DNA of 64,000 nucleotides, from contig NC_079517.1 in assembly GCF_000801105.2 (NCBI RefSeq), positions 8,494,001 through 8,558,000 on the forward strand, given 5' to 3'. Positions 1 through 12,144 of this stretch are shown here, in pieces. Each line of letters starts with the position of its first letter. Positions within the stretch are counted from its first letter, which is position 1. Source of the stretch: Raphanus sativus. Taxonomy: Eukaryota > Streptophyta > Magnoliopsida > Brassicales > Brassicaceae. The notes below the pieces were generated by a model, which worked only from the letters and a program-made list of their open reading frames with translations, ran no database searches and was not told the origin of the DNA. The position numbers and the translations under genes are program-made.

Positions 1-3000
1 TATATAAAATAATTGAAGATATTTTCGTCGAGTTCAAATGCAGTGAGAAAAAGAAAATTCCAGTAATAATATAAAACTTTTAACACTGAAAATAGAGAAC
101 ATGATTCATTTTTTCAACAACAATATTCGCTCTCTTTTGGAATCGTTCAGAAAGCATCTTTTCTAGAAATTTTTGGGTTTATGAAAACCAAACCGATCTT
201 TTTTAATTGAATTCATGTTTCTGTTTAGTAATTGATATTTGACTTTTGTAAATTCAATTTTACGCAGTCAACAATGACTTAATGATTAAATCAGTACAGA
301 AAATAATTAAATATTAAATGTGTTGATTTTCAATAGCTGAGGATTTAAAAGTTCACTAGATTCTGACCCGCCCTTTTAAAGGGCGGATATATTTTTGTTT
401 TAATTTTACTTTGAAAATTTTAATTTTTATATTTGTGTATCTTTTTATAGTCATATTTGTGCTTAATATGAATATTATTTAATATAATTTCGGTAATGAA
501 TTAAATATGTCAAGTTGCATACCTATACACTTGTGTCATATGCATTTCAGAGATTATTTGTTAAACTTTATTCCTAAAGTTTGCAATATATTATATTTTC
601 TTATTAGTTACCTAACATAATTAGTCAAGAATATTTGTACTCGAAAAATCCAAATCGATCCGAAAATCAAAGTCTCATAATCTATTAGACTTAACTTATA
701 TATTCGAATGGTTCTTAAAGTGTTATATTCAAAAACTAATATCAAATCTAACCCGTAATGAAAATCGAACAAAATTTTTGAAAAATATTTGAACATAATA
801 ATTTTTAATATATTCTGTTATATATATATATATAACTGAGTTCATATGATCTTCACTATCTTTAAGTAAAATACATTTAATAAATATTTTTAAATCAAAT
901 AATCTATTTAGAACCCGTTAAACTAAATAAGTTTATATGAATGTTATTTCTATAAAAAGTCTACTTAGCAAAAACAGATTTTATCATTGTTTTAGTTTGT
1001 TCTCTTTAATTTTTTTTTTACCATTGGACATATACAGGTGATTTCTTATATGTGAGATTCTACGTAACAAAAATAAAATCAAATAATACATTTGCAGGTT
1101 CTGTACCAGTGGGCATATATAATTAACTTCTTATACGTGAGAGTTTTATTACATGATGTTATTATGATTAGAGTCCGTTGGTTGGTCTGTGGATTAGTAT
1201 CGAATTACTTATAGTATTAAATTTAAGTTATTGTATTGTTAATATTTGTTTATTTGTTAGTTTTGAAGTAAGGATAATTAGTTATATGAATGCCTAGATT
1301 TTAGGTTATTTAGGTGGTCCACATTTCATTTTTCAAAATATCCTTAATGACTTCTAATTTTTAAAGCAAAACTGATGGCACAAAAAGTAATATACCATGG
1401 AAGAATGTGGGTAATTTCATAAAAAGGTTCTTGATTTAATAGTATTGATATTCTCGAAACTTGTGGTATCTTATGCCGGGTCTTTGTAAGCCTTTCACAG
1501 TTAACACTTAGCAGTGTTCAATGATTATTGATGATTAATAATAATGTAGTGGCTTTTAGTATACAATTGGCTTACAAATCCAGTGATGAGCATTGAGTGT
1601 GGTGTACAAAATCTTGGATCTGTGTTTGGGAAATTTCAAATTCATGATGGCTAGCTCAAGTTGGCTTGGCTTTGATTACATCTAAAACAAACTATAAGGA
1701 TATATACACCTTAATTTGAGTGCTAATGTGTTATGTCAAACTAATTAAGTTTATGCCAATCATCTTGTAATCTAATTGAAACTATGAGTTCTAACTAAGT
1801 AGAGCTTGGTCCAACGAAATTCCTGGGTCCAAAAAGTTGCTCTTTTGTCCTAGAGCCCTTTAGTTGGAGTCACACTTGGAAAGGGTCCAAGATGGAAGGC
1901 AATCCAACAAAGCCCAAAGCTCCAAAACAGCACCCCAAGGAAATTTGTTCTTGTTTCAAGTATCAACTCATAGCTCCTCAGTAAAGTTGGGAAAAATAGG
2001 ATGATACTCTAGTTTCCGGTTTAAAGTAGATCTGAAACTTTGTTATCCGTGTGTTAGCTTCAGCCTTCAGTTATGCTGTCAACTAATTTATTAGGTGTGT
2101 GACAAGATAGCAAAAGTGAAAACTCGTTACCTAAACTATGAAGTGAAAAAAATATCACAACTTGTACAAGTTTATTCGACCAATCTCTCGAGGCTTTTGC
2201 TAATTTGCCATATTATATAATATCATATCATAAAAGAGATTCCCTTAGCAGGAATAATCACTTTACTTTTATATAGTTGGAATCTTCTTCCATACATGTT
2301 AGGTCAAAGTTCGTTGTTCCTTTCATTTTCAATCATATAAGCTCACCTTTTCTTCGAATATCAGTTAGTATGCTTTTTTTTTTGCACACACAAAAGATTT
2401 TTCTGAATTCGGTTCACCTAGAATATGGCAGCCGACAAAAGGTATATATATATATATAAGCTGAGTGGTACGTATGAGATTTTGTCTAGGGAGAGAACCA
2501 AAACTGAGAGTGCATTTTGCTCAAGTTGGAACATTAATAATCCTTTTAACCAAAAACAAAAGGAATCAGATAGTCTCTTTATGTCACAAAAATACATTTT
2601 CCCATAGATTTGATATGATCCATTATTTTATAGTATAACACCTATTATAATGTGATTTGGAACTTATAAATACTAATTACTGGGCTTTTCTAACTGTAAT
2701 TTTCTGACTGTATATTTTCCTAACCAGAGATCAAAATAAGTTTGCGATCGTGAAAGCAACTATTTTCACAAATTGCATTAGAATTTTAAACCGTTAGCTA
2801 GTGGTTAAGTAGTTGAGGAAAGCTATAAATATCATTAGTCAAACATGAGAGCTGCGAAAGAAAAGTAATCTCTGAATCTAACCAATGTAATTGGAGAAAC
2901 ATTTATAAAGTATATTACGTTGAAGTCAAAGTATGTAATTAAATTGGGAGTGACATATAAGCCCTTAAGTGGGAGTTTTAGGACAAACCCCAAGTGGAGG

Positions 3001-3505
3001 GAAGCCACTCATGACTCATCCACCACTCATTTTCCCCTTCTTCACTTTGCGTAGTTTTCAATAATCGTTTTGAATATTAATCTCCAAAGGTAAACCAGTC
3101 ATCATCATCATGTATACTAGGTTTATCGATTCTTCAAAAGTTGTGTGTTCTTGAGTCCTCTGACTTGATTTTCACTTGAAAACCAGAAATATATTTTTGG
3201 TACACTGTATGAGTTTCGACCTAAAACTCATCGGTTAACCTTAGACAACAACTAAAACCACATGTTTTGCTGCACTAATCCTCCATAAGTCTCAAAAAAA
3301 AAAAATTTAGCTTACTCCAAAACGTTTTGACAGTTCTCTATAGGTGAATGATTTTTGCAAGGAATCACAATTGTTTCTAGAAGGGTATCACATTCACACG
3401 AGGCTAAGTGGGACACACATTGCTCTCCCATTTCAATCACAAAGTATCCTTTGAAACCAATAGGACAAACGCTGACCGAAAAGAAAAATAAATAACGAGA
3501 CAAAC
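1..3505. other. gene-free AT-rich intergenic DNA
   Basis: No open frame longer than about 60 codons and no recognisable protein here. The only structured item I can support is a Helitron 3' terminus at about 356-395, listed separately. The rest is AT-rich sequence with short homopolymers and a (TA)n run near 2441-2457. Confidence 0.7.
356..395 (-). mobile_element. Helitron 3' terminus (minus strand)
   Basis: Read on the minus strand, this segment has a GC-rich hairpin (arms CCGCCC and GGGCGG around about 391-367), then a short spacer and CTAG at 359-356, followed by T. That is the usual plant Helitron 3' end. The same terminus with other hairpin stems recurs at 44725, 52104, 61721 and 62513. 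I could not place the matching 5' TC end with confidence; a weak candidate lies near 1430-1450. Confidence 0.55.
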
Positions 3506-3510
3506 GAAAT

Positions 3511-3663
3511 TGTTGTGAAAGTGTGTTTTATTATTGAATAAAAATGTTCCTTATATAGGAAATATATGGCGACATGGACCTAAATACAATAGGCCATAGA
3601 CGGGCCAAGATTACAAGTAAATATCTAATGGGCTGGACATCCATAAACATAATATTCATAACA
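3511..3663 (-). repeat. LTR (3' LTR of the minus-strand Copia element)
   Basis: 153-bp long terminal repeat starting TGTTGTGAAAG and ending ATAACA on the plus strand. It is preceded by the GAAAT target duplication and followed on the inner side by the purine tract. It differs from its partner near the inner end (TTCATAACA here, TTTATAACA at the other copy). Confidence 0.93.
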
Positions 3664-6600
3664 CTCCCCCTTGGATGCCAGAACCATATAGAGCTTGTAG
3701 TGTGCTTAATGTTGCCTCATTAAAACCTTACTCGGAAAACCCAGTGGGACAAAACCGAAATGAAGGAAAAAGAGTACAACACACACTACTCCCCCTGTTC
3801 TGGACCTCCGTTCTTCAAGTCTGGCGCATGGACACTTTGATGGTTTAGCTTCATGGGCGCCAAGTCTTGAACTGGTCCTTCTGTTGCCATGTCCCAAACG
3901 GATAGGTATACTTCATAGATGTGTAGTTGGTGTAGACATGGTGAAGAAGTCGGCTAACATTTCTCATGACTGAACTTGTAGTACTTTGTGCTTCTTCATC
4001 ATTCTCCAAATGTGTATAACCTGTTTGAGACCTTGTAAACCTGTAACATTTATTAAAACCAAACAATCCCTTTTCTTTTGGGTTTGGTTAGTATAAATCA
4101 ATCTCAAACTTTTAGTTCCTTAGAAGGTAACTTAGGATATATTGATCATGTCCCATTGTCTCATGTTCGGACATGCCAAATATATCTGAGTAAAGTGCTA
4201 ATAACACTTATGGCAGGGGACGTGTATGGCTTTAGTATCAATGTCTTATGGTCTGAACATATCCATAAAACTTATCCGACCTAGTATGGCTTGCCATATC
4301 AAGGCGCCAATCATATCAATACATTTCTTTTGGTCGGATGTGCATAAGTCTTAAAAGTACTTATGTAAAGTCTTTCCTGGACCAAGGACACATGCCTTGT
4401 CCATAGCCATACCACGATTTGAATATAGTGGTCACTGGAACCGGTTTAGTCGGAACATGATCGAGGGGATCGAGCCGAACAAGACCGAGATGATTACATG
4501 GTCCATCTTTCTTAGATAAATTTCGACCATGAATGCCTTAGTATATCCATGATCTACTCGGATCATGCTATGTCCATTGTGTGCGTCCCGTTCATAGCTT
4601 TTGACCAAACTCTTCATGAACCTTCTTTATTATATGTCCATAACTTGTTCATGAATGGCTATCATGCTATAATTTGATGTTCATCAAAACTAAGCCACTT
4701 TTAGATCAATATGCCGTTCCCCTTACTATGGACGTTTCAGGTCGGACAAGACCGAAGGGAATGGATCGGAACGGGCTGGACTAGAACCAAGATGATTAAG
4801 GTCGAACTAGGTTGGACGTGATCCTAGTTGATATGGGTCTTTGGTCGTGAATCTGATGGATTCATCCTCTTATTCTCTTTTGACCATATCACATTCTATT
4901 CTTGGTACTTTGGATCATAGATCTCAATACATATTCATGGCTATCATCTCCACTATAGATCATTGTATTCTTATCATAGCCTGTCCAAGAATCAATCGAT
5001 CTAATCATCCTTTCTTTAAGTATGAACACAAAGAATTTCCTTCATAATATATGCATGGAGTGTTCAGGGACGTTCTTATAGAACTCCTTTCACTAAGTAT
5101 TACTTAGTCTTATCCTTTACATGCATTATATGCCTTATATGCAGCTGCCTTTCGTTTCAGTCCATGAATAGCTTAGGAACAAAACTATTCTATGAGAATT
5201 TCTTTTCTCATCTTTCTGATACTCTTATCATTTCTTTATCCAGTGATCAATCATGCTGCTTACTACATTTCCCTTTTCTTATATCCAGACCTTTATCACT
5301 TTCGGATTTGTAGTAGCATCCACCACATAGGAGTATATCTCCTTATAATCTGTTCATTGGTCTTTGTGAGTATCCTTGTGTAATAAAGCCATTCCTTGAA
5401 TGCTTTAAATAGGAATATGAACACCTTAGTCCATGTCTCACGATTTCTTTTCCTTTCCCACACAGGACCCATTTTTCACTGGTTTTATCTTATCAGATGG
5501 TGTTTCTATATATGGCCAATACACCCATCTCTTTTATAGATTCTTTGAATCTTTCTTAAACCCCCACAGTTTCTTTTAGTCTATGAATGCATTCTTGTAT
5601 TCTCGTGGGTTCTGATCCTCGCTTATATCTTTTAAACTCAAGTGCTATTTTCTTATGCATCTTTATCTTTTGTGTATGTATGTGTCAACACTTCTTTTAT
5701 AGTGTTCCATTGTGTTCCAGACATGAACTAATCGATTAGAGATTTCATTCTTACTAAGAACCTTTATTACCTTGCAGTTTGGCGTCCCAAACTACATGGT
5801 CTGGTATCTTAGATGTTCAGCTGCGCAGCCTTATTTAAATGTCTGGTCTGGTTTCCCTTATGACCTCAGATATGTCTTTTATTTGCACCTTTCTTTTTAT
5901 TTCCGAGGTTCCTTATCTTATGGAACATATTGGTCTATCTTTAGACTCTATAGCAACTTGATTATGTCTCTTCTAGGACATTAATTTCGTGGTGCTTAAG
6001 CTGGTATGACTTAGTCATTCTTTTTCTTTTCTTTTCGGGTCTAATTTGTCTGGCATTCTTTTAGCTAGCTTTGTATGATCTTTCTTTGGACGTCTTAAAT
6101 CATATTCTCTGGTCCGAGGATCTTGCCAAGACAAGGATGGTTAATACCATTCCATTTCTTTATACTTGTACCAGCTTATTTCTTTCTCCCCCTGATGTTG
6201 GATAGTCGGATTTAATCATGCAATCCGTAAACCTGGCCTTAATCTGATCACCCATATTTGGTTCAAGGTTTCTTATAAAATCGTGGGAGAAAGCATTCTC
6301 ATATCCAACATATATTCCCAATCTTATCTCATCTTTTTATGAGGTTCCATCCTAGACGGCACATATTATTGTGGTGGTCTATACATAATCTCTTAGGATG
6401 GTCTATGTCTGGATCATGACCCTTTATCATTCTTAGATGGGAATATCTATGCTCACTTTATATGGCCTGATGCATATTTTTATTACATGTAAATCCATGT
6501 GTTCCCAAGCATTAGCTAGTGATCTTTGTATCACAAAGAATTCGGCCAAGTTCTATCATTGTCATAGACCATGTCACTCGGATTTTTAGTGTTGTTCATG

Positions 6601-6937
6601 GACCACGGGAGTGTCATTTCTCCCCCTCATGAACATGCTATAAATATTTTAGATGCTTGGAACATTATAGCCTATTGAGTTTCCCTTGTGTACATGTTAC
6701 ACAACGTGAGATTCTATGGGATAACTCTTTTGTGCCTTTTTCGATATCAATCTTTGCATCAATTTTAAAGACCTGGATGGCTAGTCCAGTCATGCCATAA
6801 AGTGTATAAAATTTTGTGGTCAACCTATCTGGTTACCTAGGCCTTTTGCATTTATCATACTGATCTTTTAGCATAGTTTAGATCAGTTGGGAGTACAGTC
6901 TCGACCATTTTTATGCCTTGGGCGATTTTTACTTTCT

Positions 6938-8090
6938 TTATAATCTTAAGGAATTTATATTTCTTTTGCCCATTGGTTCAATGCGGAAACCATTCATTTT
7001 TAAATCTTTATAACTCAATGGGTCTTTTATTAGATGTATATAATGCCTTGGCCGAGTGACTATACTCTTATTTATAAACTCATATATACTCTTATCCATA
7101 TCATAGAGTTTTGATGTCGAGATTTTTTTCAAGGCATCTGAAGTCTCATAATCCATCTGATCATTTTCTTTTTCATGAGTTTCATACTCTATTTGATCAG
7201 TATGGTCATGATCCATGTCATCTTCACCATCTCGGTAAGCCATGTTGGCTTCCGGATTTTTCTTCAAACTCTCTATGTAAAGCTCATATAAGTGCTTTGG
7301 AGTTCGGCAATTATTTGCCCAGTGATTATCCATACCACATTTGTGACACAAAAAAGATTTTATTTAAGGTTTAAAAGACACACTTCGACCTCGACCTCGA
7401 CCTCGGCTAAAGCCGGGTGTGGTACTGCGGCCTCGTCCTCGCCCATGTGTCTTAAATGTGTCACAACCTCGTCCATAACCTTTCCCACGGCTAGGGCCGG
7501 AATGGTTGTTGTGCTGGACGAGATTACTTTCTTTCTTAGGCTCCAAAGTCAGCCTAGAAATGTCGGGTAATGATTTTGTACCAGGAGGTCTCATCTCACT
7601 GTTTCTCATTAATAACTCATTATTGGTCTCAGCCAATAGTAAACAGGAGATCAAATCAGTATAGGTGGTGAAACCTCTTTCTCTATACTGCTGTTGCAGT
7701 AACACATTAGAGAAAGTCTTGTTCAGTTACTTCTTCACCACATTGTTTCAACATTGAAACTATCTTAAACAGAACCGAGTTGTATTCATCCACAGACTTA
7801 TAGTATTGAAATCTCAGGTTCTTCCACTCAAATTTTATCCTTTGGTAATAGCACCGTTTTATGGTGATCATATCTCCGCTGTAAGGCGGTCCAAAGTTCT
7901 AGTGGATTTTCTTTACTGGGGTACTGATTTCTTTAGACTCTCATTTAGATGGTGGCTAATAACTAATATTGCCATGTATCAATCTTTCTCGTTTGACAAT
8001 ATCGCCTTCTGTGATTCATTCACCAAGTCCTTTTGACTTTAGGATAACCTCGGTATCCAGTGCCCATTTTAAATGATTATCTCTTTAGAG
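6938..8090 (-). pseudogene. Copia gag relic with CCHC zinc knuckle
   Basis: Minus-strand remnant of a gag polyprotein of the Copia UBN2/gag-polypeptide type, which packages element RNA. The frame 7705-7364 carries a Gly/Arg-rich region (repeated RGRGR), then an in-frame TAA at 7366-7364. Five codons later in the same frame comes the knuckle C-HK-C-GMDN-H-WANN-C (about 7348-7307, the CX2CX4HX4C pattern). The frame then runs through an acidic Asp/Glu/His-rich stretch to a stop at 6938. Upstream (7706-8090) the N-terminal gag part is interrupted by stops. The gag is therefore broken by at least one nonsense codon and is probably not expressed as one protein. Confidence 0.8.
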
Positions 8091-8254
8091 ATTTAGGACA
8101 GCATAATCCAAGTTGATTTTCGACATCTCATATTATATATCACTTAATCTTTATAAGAAAATCAATCATATAAATCGTGTGATCAAGCAAACAATCGAGT
8201 TAATGCTTTCCTAATAAACAAGTCACACGGCTTAGATATATGTCTAAAATATAA

Positions 8255-8560
8255 AGTTTTTCCTTTTATAGAACGTTTCTGAAAATATAAATTTTCTGAA
8301 AATAGAAAGTTTCCCTTTATAGTAAGTTTCTACAAATAGAAAGTTTCATTTTATAGTAAGTTTCTAAAAATAGAAAGTTTCCTTTTATAGTAAGTTTCCT
8401 TTTATAGTAAGTTTCAGAAAATAGAAAGTTTCCTTTTATAGTAAGTTTCTAAAAATAGAAAGTTTCCTTTTATAGTAAATTTCTAAAAATAGAAAGTTTC
8501 ATTTTCTAGAAATATTCTGAAAATATAAAGTTTTTTTTTATAGTAAGTTTCTAGGATTTA
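8255..8560. repeat. minisatellite, ~34-bp unit, inside the Copia leader
   Basis: About eight to nine degenerate head-to-tail units built from GAAAGTTTCC, TTTTATAGTAAG and TTTCTAAAAATA blocks. Unit length varies by a few bases. The repeat sits between gag and the 5' LTR of the minus-strand element, in what would be its transcribed leader. Confidence 0.88.
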
Positions 8561-8924
8561 TAAGAAATCGATCATAATTATGTTTTAGGAGATGATCAAC
8601 TTCAAAGTTTAAAATCGATTTGATCATTCAGATCAATGATGTTTTCGAGATTCAGCAAGCCATTGAGGCTGTGATTTTAATTGATTAACAATCTCATATC
8701 GAACTTTAGGTTTAAGAGCTCCGATTTACTCATGGATGGGTTTGAACTTATTAATTTAGGTTGTTAGGGATTTTGCAAGATTTTAATTGTCATAACCTTT
8801 AACATCAAACCAAATTCGATTGTTTGTGTTCTCTTTTAGAGTTTCAGACAGTTTACCTTTGTTTAGAGAAGATCTGAAACTGGACCACCAAGAGAAAGAG
8901 AGATCGTAGATGGATTAGGGTTTT

Positions 8925-9242
8925 GACGGCGCAGCTTAAAACGGGAGGTGAGCGCGCGTCTGAAATCGGATTGATGTGACGTTTGCGGCACTGGATTCTT
9001 CTCGTCGAGAGCTTCAAATTGATAGGTTGATCGTCATCTGAGTCCTTACGGTTAGAGAGATATGACAGTTTGAAGTTGTAGCCGAAATTAGGATTTTAGG
9101 TCACTTGACGGCGCGTCTTAGAATAGCGATTGAGAGCGCGTCCGACGTCAGATAGAGTCGAGGCCGACGGCGTTGGATTCGTCTCGTCAAGAGCTTCAAT
9201 TTGATATGTGGCTCGTCGTCTGGATCCTTACGGTTGAAGAGA
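8925..9242. repeat. diverged ~180-bp direct duplication in the Copia leader
   Basis: Two related blocks (about 8925-9062 and 9105-9242) share the order GACGGCGC, GAGCGCG, TGGATTC.TCTCGTC, AGAGCTTCAA and TCCTTACGGTT. They differ by substitutions and small indels. Both lie inside the LTR element and are much more GC-rich than the surroundings. Confidence 0.7.
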
Positions 9243-9318
9243 ACGAGCTGTTTGAAGTGGCGCCGTCAATTAGGGTTTTTGAGGTAGCTCGGGATTTCAG
9301 AGTTTCGTGCTGATAACG

Positions 9319-9471
9319 TGTTGTGAAAGTGTGTTTTATTATTGAATAAAAATGTTCCTTATATAGGAAATATATGGCGACATGGACCTAAATACAATAG
9401 GCCATAGACGGGCCAAGATTACAAGTAAATATCTAATGGGCTGGACATCCATAAACATAATATTTATAACA
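9319..9471 (-). repeat. LTR (5' LTR of the minus-strand Copia element)
   Basis: Partner of the repeat at 3511-3663, followed by the second GAAAT copy. The primer-binding site should lie just inside, at about 9318-9300. On the minus strand this reads roughly TTATCAGCACGAAACTC. It does not match the 3' end of plant initiator tRNA-Met (TGGTATCAGAG), so the primer tRNA is unassigned. Confidence 0.92.
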
Positions 9472-9476
9472 GAAAT

Positions 9477-9927
9477 AATATTTTCTATTGATTTTTATTT
9501 TTACCCATAAGATAAAAGCAAAACCTGCTCCCCACTTGTTTTCTTACATTCCAACTTGCTTCCATCAATTATTAACTACTTCTGTACTTACTTTCTTATA
9601 AAAAATTAAAATAATTACTTGATATCTTCTCTCCATCTTTGTTTTTAGAAAAATTTAGTAACTGATACATCAAATAGTGATGGTTTCGATCGAGAGTATA
9701 CACATGGGAGAGCCTTTGTTTTATTTCTCTTCTTACTTATTCCTCTAACTCATTTACCTTTTAATTTATTCGACTTCCAGTACTAGCAAAGACGGACGAA
9801 AGAATCACTACAAGAACTGTTCAAGAAAGGTGCGCTGATGTAGTAAACTCAAAGACGAAACCGTTTTTATATAGACACCCATCTCTTCTCCAGCTTTGTA
9901 GGATTTATAATAACCTACCGAGTATAG
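9477..9927. other. intergenic, no gene seen
   Basis: AT-rich unique-looking sequence between two mobile elements. No frame or RNA gene is supported. Confidence 0.6.
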
Positions 9928-9936
9928 TAAAAAATA

Positions 9937-10826
9937 GGACATGACTTGGGTTCACCCCCTGTGGTGAACCTTTAAATTCACCACTTGATTTATAACCAAT
10001 CAAAGTGACATGTGGATAATTAAATTAAAATATTAAATATATTTAAAAATAGTTAAAAAATAATAATGCCAATTCTAAATCTGAAATCTTAATTTCTAAA
10101 TCCTAAACATTAATTCCTAAATCCAAACCCTATACCCTAAACTCAAATCCTATACCCTAAACCCAAATCCTATACCCTAAACTCAAACCGTATACGCTAA
10201 ACCCAAATCCTTGACCCTAAACTCAAATCTTATATCTAAATGCTAGATCCTAAACCCAAACCGTATACTCTAAATTCAAATTCTAAACCCTAAACGCAAA
10301 CCGTGAACCCTAAATCTAAACTCTATACCCTAAACCCAAATCATATACCCTAAACCCAAACCCTATACTCTAAACCTAAATCCTAAACTCTAAACCCAAA
10401 CCATACCTACTTCGGGGTGCTATCACTAAAATAGAAAAAATTACGTAGTAATTCTTCGGGGTTTACGGTTTGGGTTTAGGGTTTAGAATTTGGTTTTAGG
10501 GTATACGGTTTGGGTTTAGGGTCTAGTATTTGGATCTAGGGTTTAGATTTAAGGTTTGGCTTTAAAATCTAGAATTTGGGTTTATAGTTTAGAATTTGGG
10601 TTTAGGGTTTAGGATTTGAGTTTAGGGTATAGGGTTTGGATTTAGAAATTAATGTTTAGGGTTTAGAAATTAAAATTTAAGGTTTAGAATTGACATTATT
10701 CTTTTTTAGTTATTTTTAAATATATTTAATACTTTTTATTTAATTATCCACATGTCACTTTGATTGGTCATTAATCAAATGGTGAATTTTAAGGTTCACC
10801 ATAGGGGGTGAACCCAAGTCCTGTCC
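9937..10826. mobile_element. fold-back / Mutator-like MITE with telomere-like arms
   Basis: The two ends are long inverted repeats: the left end starts GGACATGACTTGGGTTCACC, and the right end read in reverse starts GGACAGGACTTGGGTTCACC. The inversion continues inward for several hundred bases. Inner arms are degenerate arrays of CCCTAAACTCAAATC-type units on the left and GGTTTAGGGTTTAG-type units on the right, meeting near 10420-10450. A perfect 9-bp direct repeat, TAAAAAATA, flanks the element (9928-9936 and 10827-10835). Nine bp is the size expected of Mutator-superfamily insertions. There is no coding capacity, so it is non-autonomous. Confidence 0.82.
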
Positions 10827-10835
10827 TAAAAAATA

Positions 10836-11580
10836 AGCAAAATAACAAAGTCAGCGGCGAAAATTTCAACTATTATTCATAGTTTTGTTTGCTAAATCTG
10901 ATAATGTTAGTCAGCTCTATTTGTTACCTTATTATTTATTATTGCCTCCAAAACATTGCCTTATACTTCTCCTTAACATTGGTCGAGAAAAGTTGACTTT
11001 GTTTTACATAGAAATACAATATATCATCAAGAATACATGGAGAGCTATTCACTGCCCAAGGCATGAAATTTCTCAAAAAAAACTTTTAATATCATTGCCA
11101 CGCTCTCTCATTCTAGAATATGGGAATCTCTCCAACACCCACGCAGCCTGGAAGTGAGAGAAAGATACAAAGAGACCAAAGTATAATTTTCCTACCATTT
11201 TTTATTATAGTTATCTTTTTTTTTTCTTCTGAAAAAGGGCATTATTATAGTTATCTTTCTCAAAAAGAAAACTATATGTACATAGTTAATTTTTCTTTTT
11301 TACATTTTCTAAACAAAAATATGATTAATTATTCATTTAACCACAAATTAGCTGATACTTGCACAATAGAAATGATTATATAACATAAAATTTTGTACAG
11401 AAAATTATAAACGTCATTCAGTTTGGATCGTATAAATATTTTTCTAATAAAACGAGGGAGTACTATTTTATAAAAAAAATGCAAAATTCAAAAGTTCAGT
11501 TGAAGGGTATATTGTTTTCAATACGTATATGAGATAACGATGCCTCATAAAATATGATTTTCCTTTTTGAGCAATTTAAA
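10836..11580. other. intergenic region upstream of NLP5
   Basis: AT-rich, with frames of at most about 90 codons and no family resemblance. It probably includes the distal NLP5 promoter. No clear element boundary is visible. Confidence 0.55.
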
Positions 11581-12102
11581 AATTTCCTGTGGAAGAGGTG
11601 TACTTAACTTCTGAACCAGGGACATACCCATCAAAGACATCTTTACAGCCCCTTTCTTTCTTTTCCCTCAGAGTTTGGGTGTGTTGTTTCAACTGTTTTC
11701 TCCTGTCTGAAAGACAACAAGTTGTCTTAAGGGACAGTTCAAGATTCTCTTCTTCAACTAAAAAAGGAAAAAAAAAGGGAAAAACATTTATAAACCTACT
11801 CCAGGAATCTTCCGTGAATCTGACGTCTTTTGCGAGTCTCTTCTTTCTTTCTTTATCTAAAGTTTTCACTTTTATTTTTATTTTCCATTAAGAAAGAATC
11901 AGATTAGTTGCTAAAAACTTCTTTCTTCAGATTAGTATCTTCACCCACAAGGGATTAGGGTATAGTTTTATTTAACCAACTTGTTAGGAATCACCAAAGT
12001 TGGAAGCTTTCCCCTCTCTCTCTTTGATTGGATTCTCTGTTCTTCCCCTGTTTACAAAGATCTCTCTGCTTTGATTTGATTTGATTCTTCTCCCTCCTGA
12101 AA

Positions 12103-12144
12103 ATGGCTTCTTCTTTTTTCAGATGCTGCTTCACTGATGAATAA
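12103..12144 (+). promoter_or_regulatory. uORFs overlapping the NLP5 start
   Basis: ATG at 12103 opens a 13-codon frame that ends at 12144, past the NLP5 start at 12137 and in another frame. A second ATG at 12123 encodes MLLH, and its TGA (12135-12137) shares one base with the NLP5 ATG. If the leader is unspliced, scanning ribosomes meet both before the main start. TTTTTTCAG at 12114-12122 also looks like a splice acceptor, so the first uORF might lie in a leader intron, leaving only the second. Confidence 0.5.

Larger units (their letters stand above)
3511..9471 (-). mobile_element. non-autonomous Copia-type LTR retrotransposon
   Basis: Two 153-bp direct repeats (3511-3663 and 9319-9471) start TG, end CA and differ at one base that I can see. 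They are flanked by the 5-bp target duplication GAAAT (3506-3510 and 9472-9476). Coding order, and a purine tract next to the LTR at 3511-3663 (minus strand AAGGGGGAG), show transcription on the minus strand. The internal 5.6 kb keeps a gag with a CCHC knuckle, an integrase-type stretch on the minus strand at about 6319-6180 with GIYVGY, LEP and ARFTDC motifs, and an RNase H-type RSQTGY motif at about 4033-4016. No pol frame longer than 71 codons survives in this part. The leader (8255-9300) is enlarged by tandem repeats. Very similar LTRs with a broken pol suggest an element mobilised in trans. Confidence 0.9.

Noticed and set aside
7111..7570. Plus-strand frames of 87 and 92 codons
   Set aside because: They are antisense shadows of the Copia gag, where the Gly/Arg-rich and zinc-knuckle coding is on the minus strand.
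9300..9318. Initiator tRNA-Met primer-binding site next to the 5' LTR
   Set aside because: The adjacent bases do not read TGGTATCAGAG; the primer is left unassigned.
10081..10690. Interstitial telomere as a chromosome-fusion scar
   Set aside because: Units are degenerate, arranged as inverted arms, and the whole block has transposon-like ends and a 9-bp target duplication, so a mobile element explains it better.
11576..11891. Frames of about 100 codons on both strands just upstream of NLP5
   Set aside because: Low-complexity Ser/Phe/Lys sequence in a probable promoter/leader, with no family match; treated as chance.
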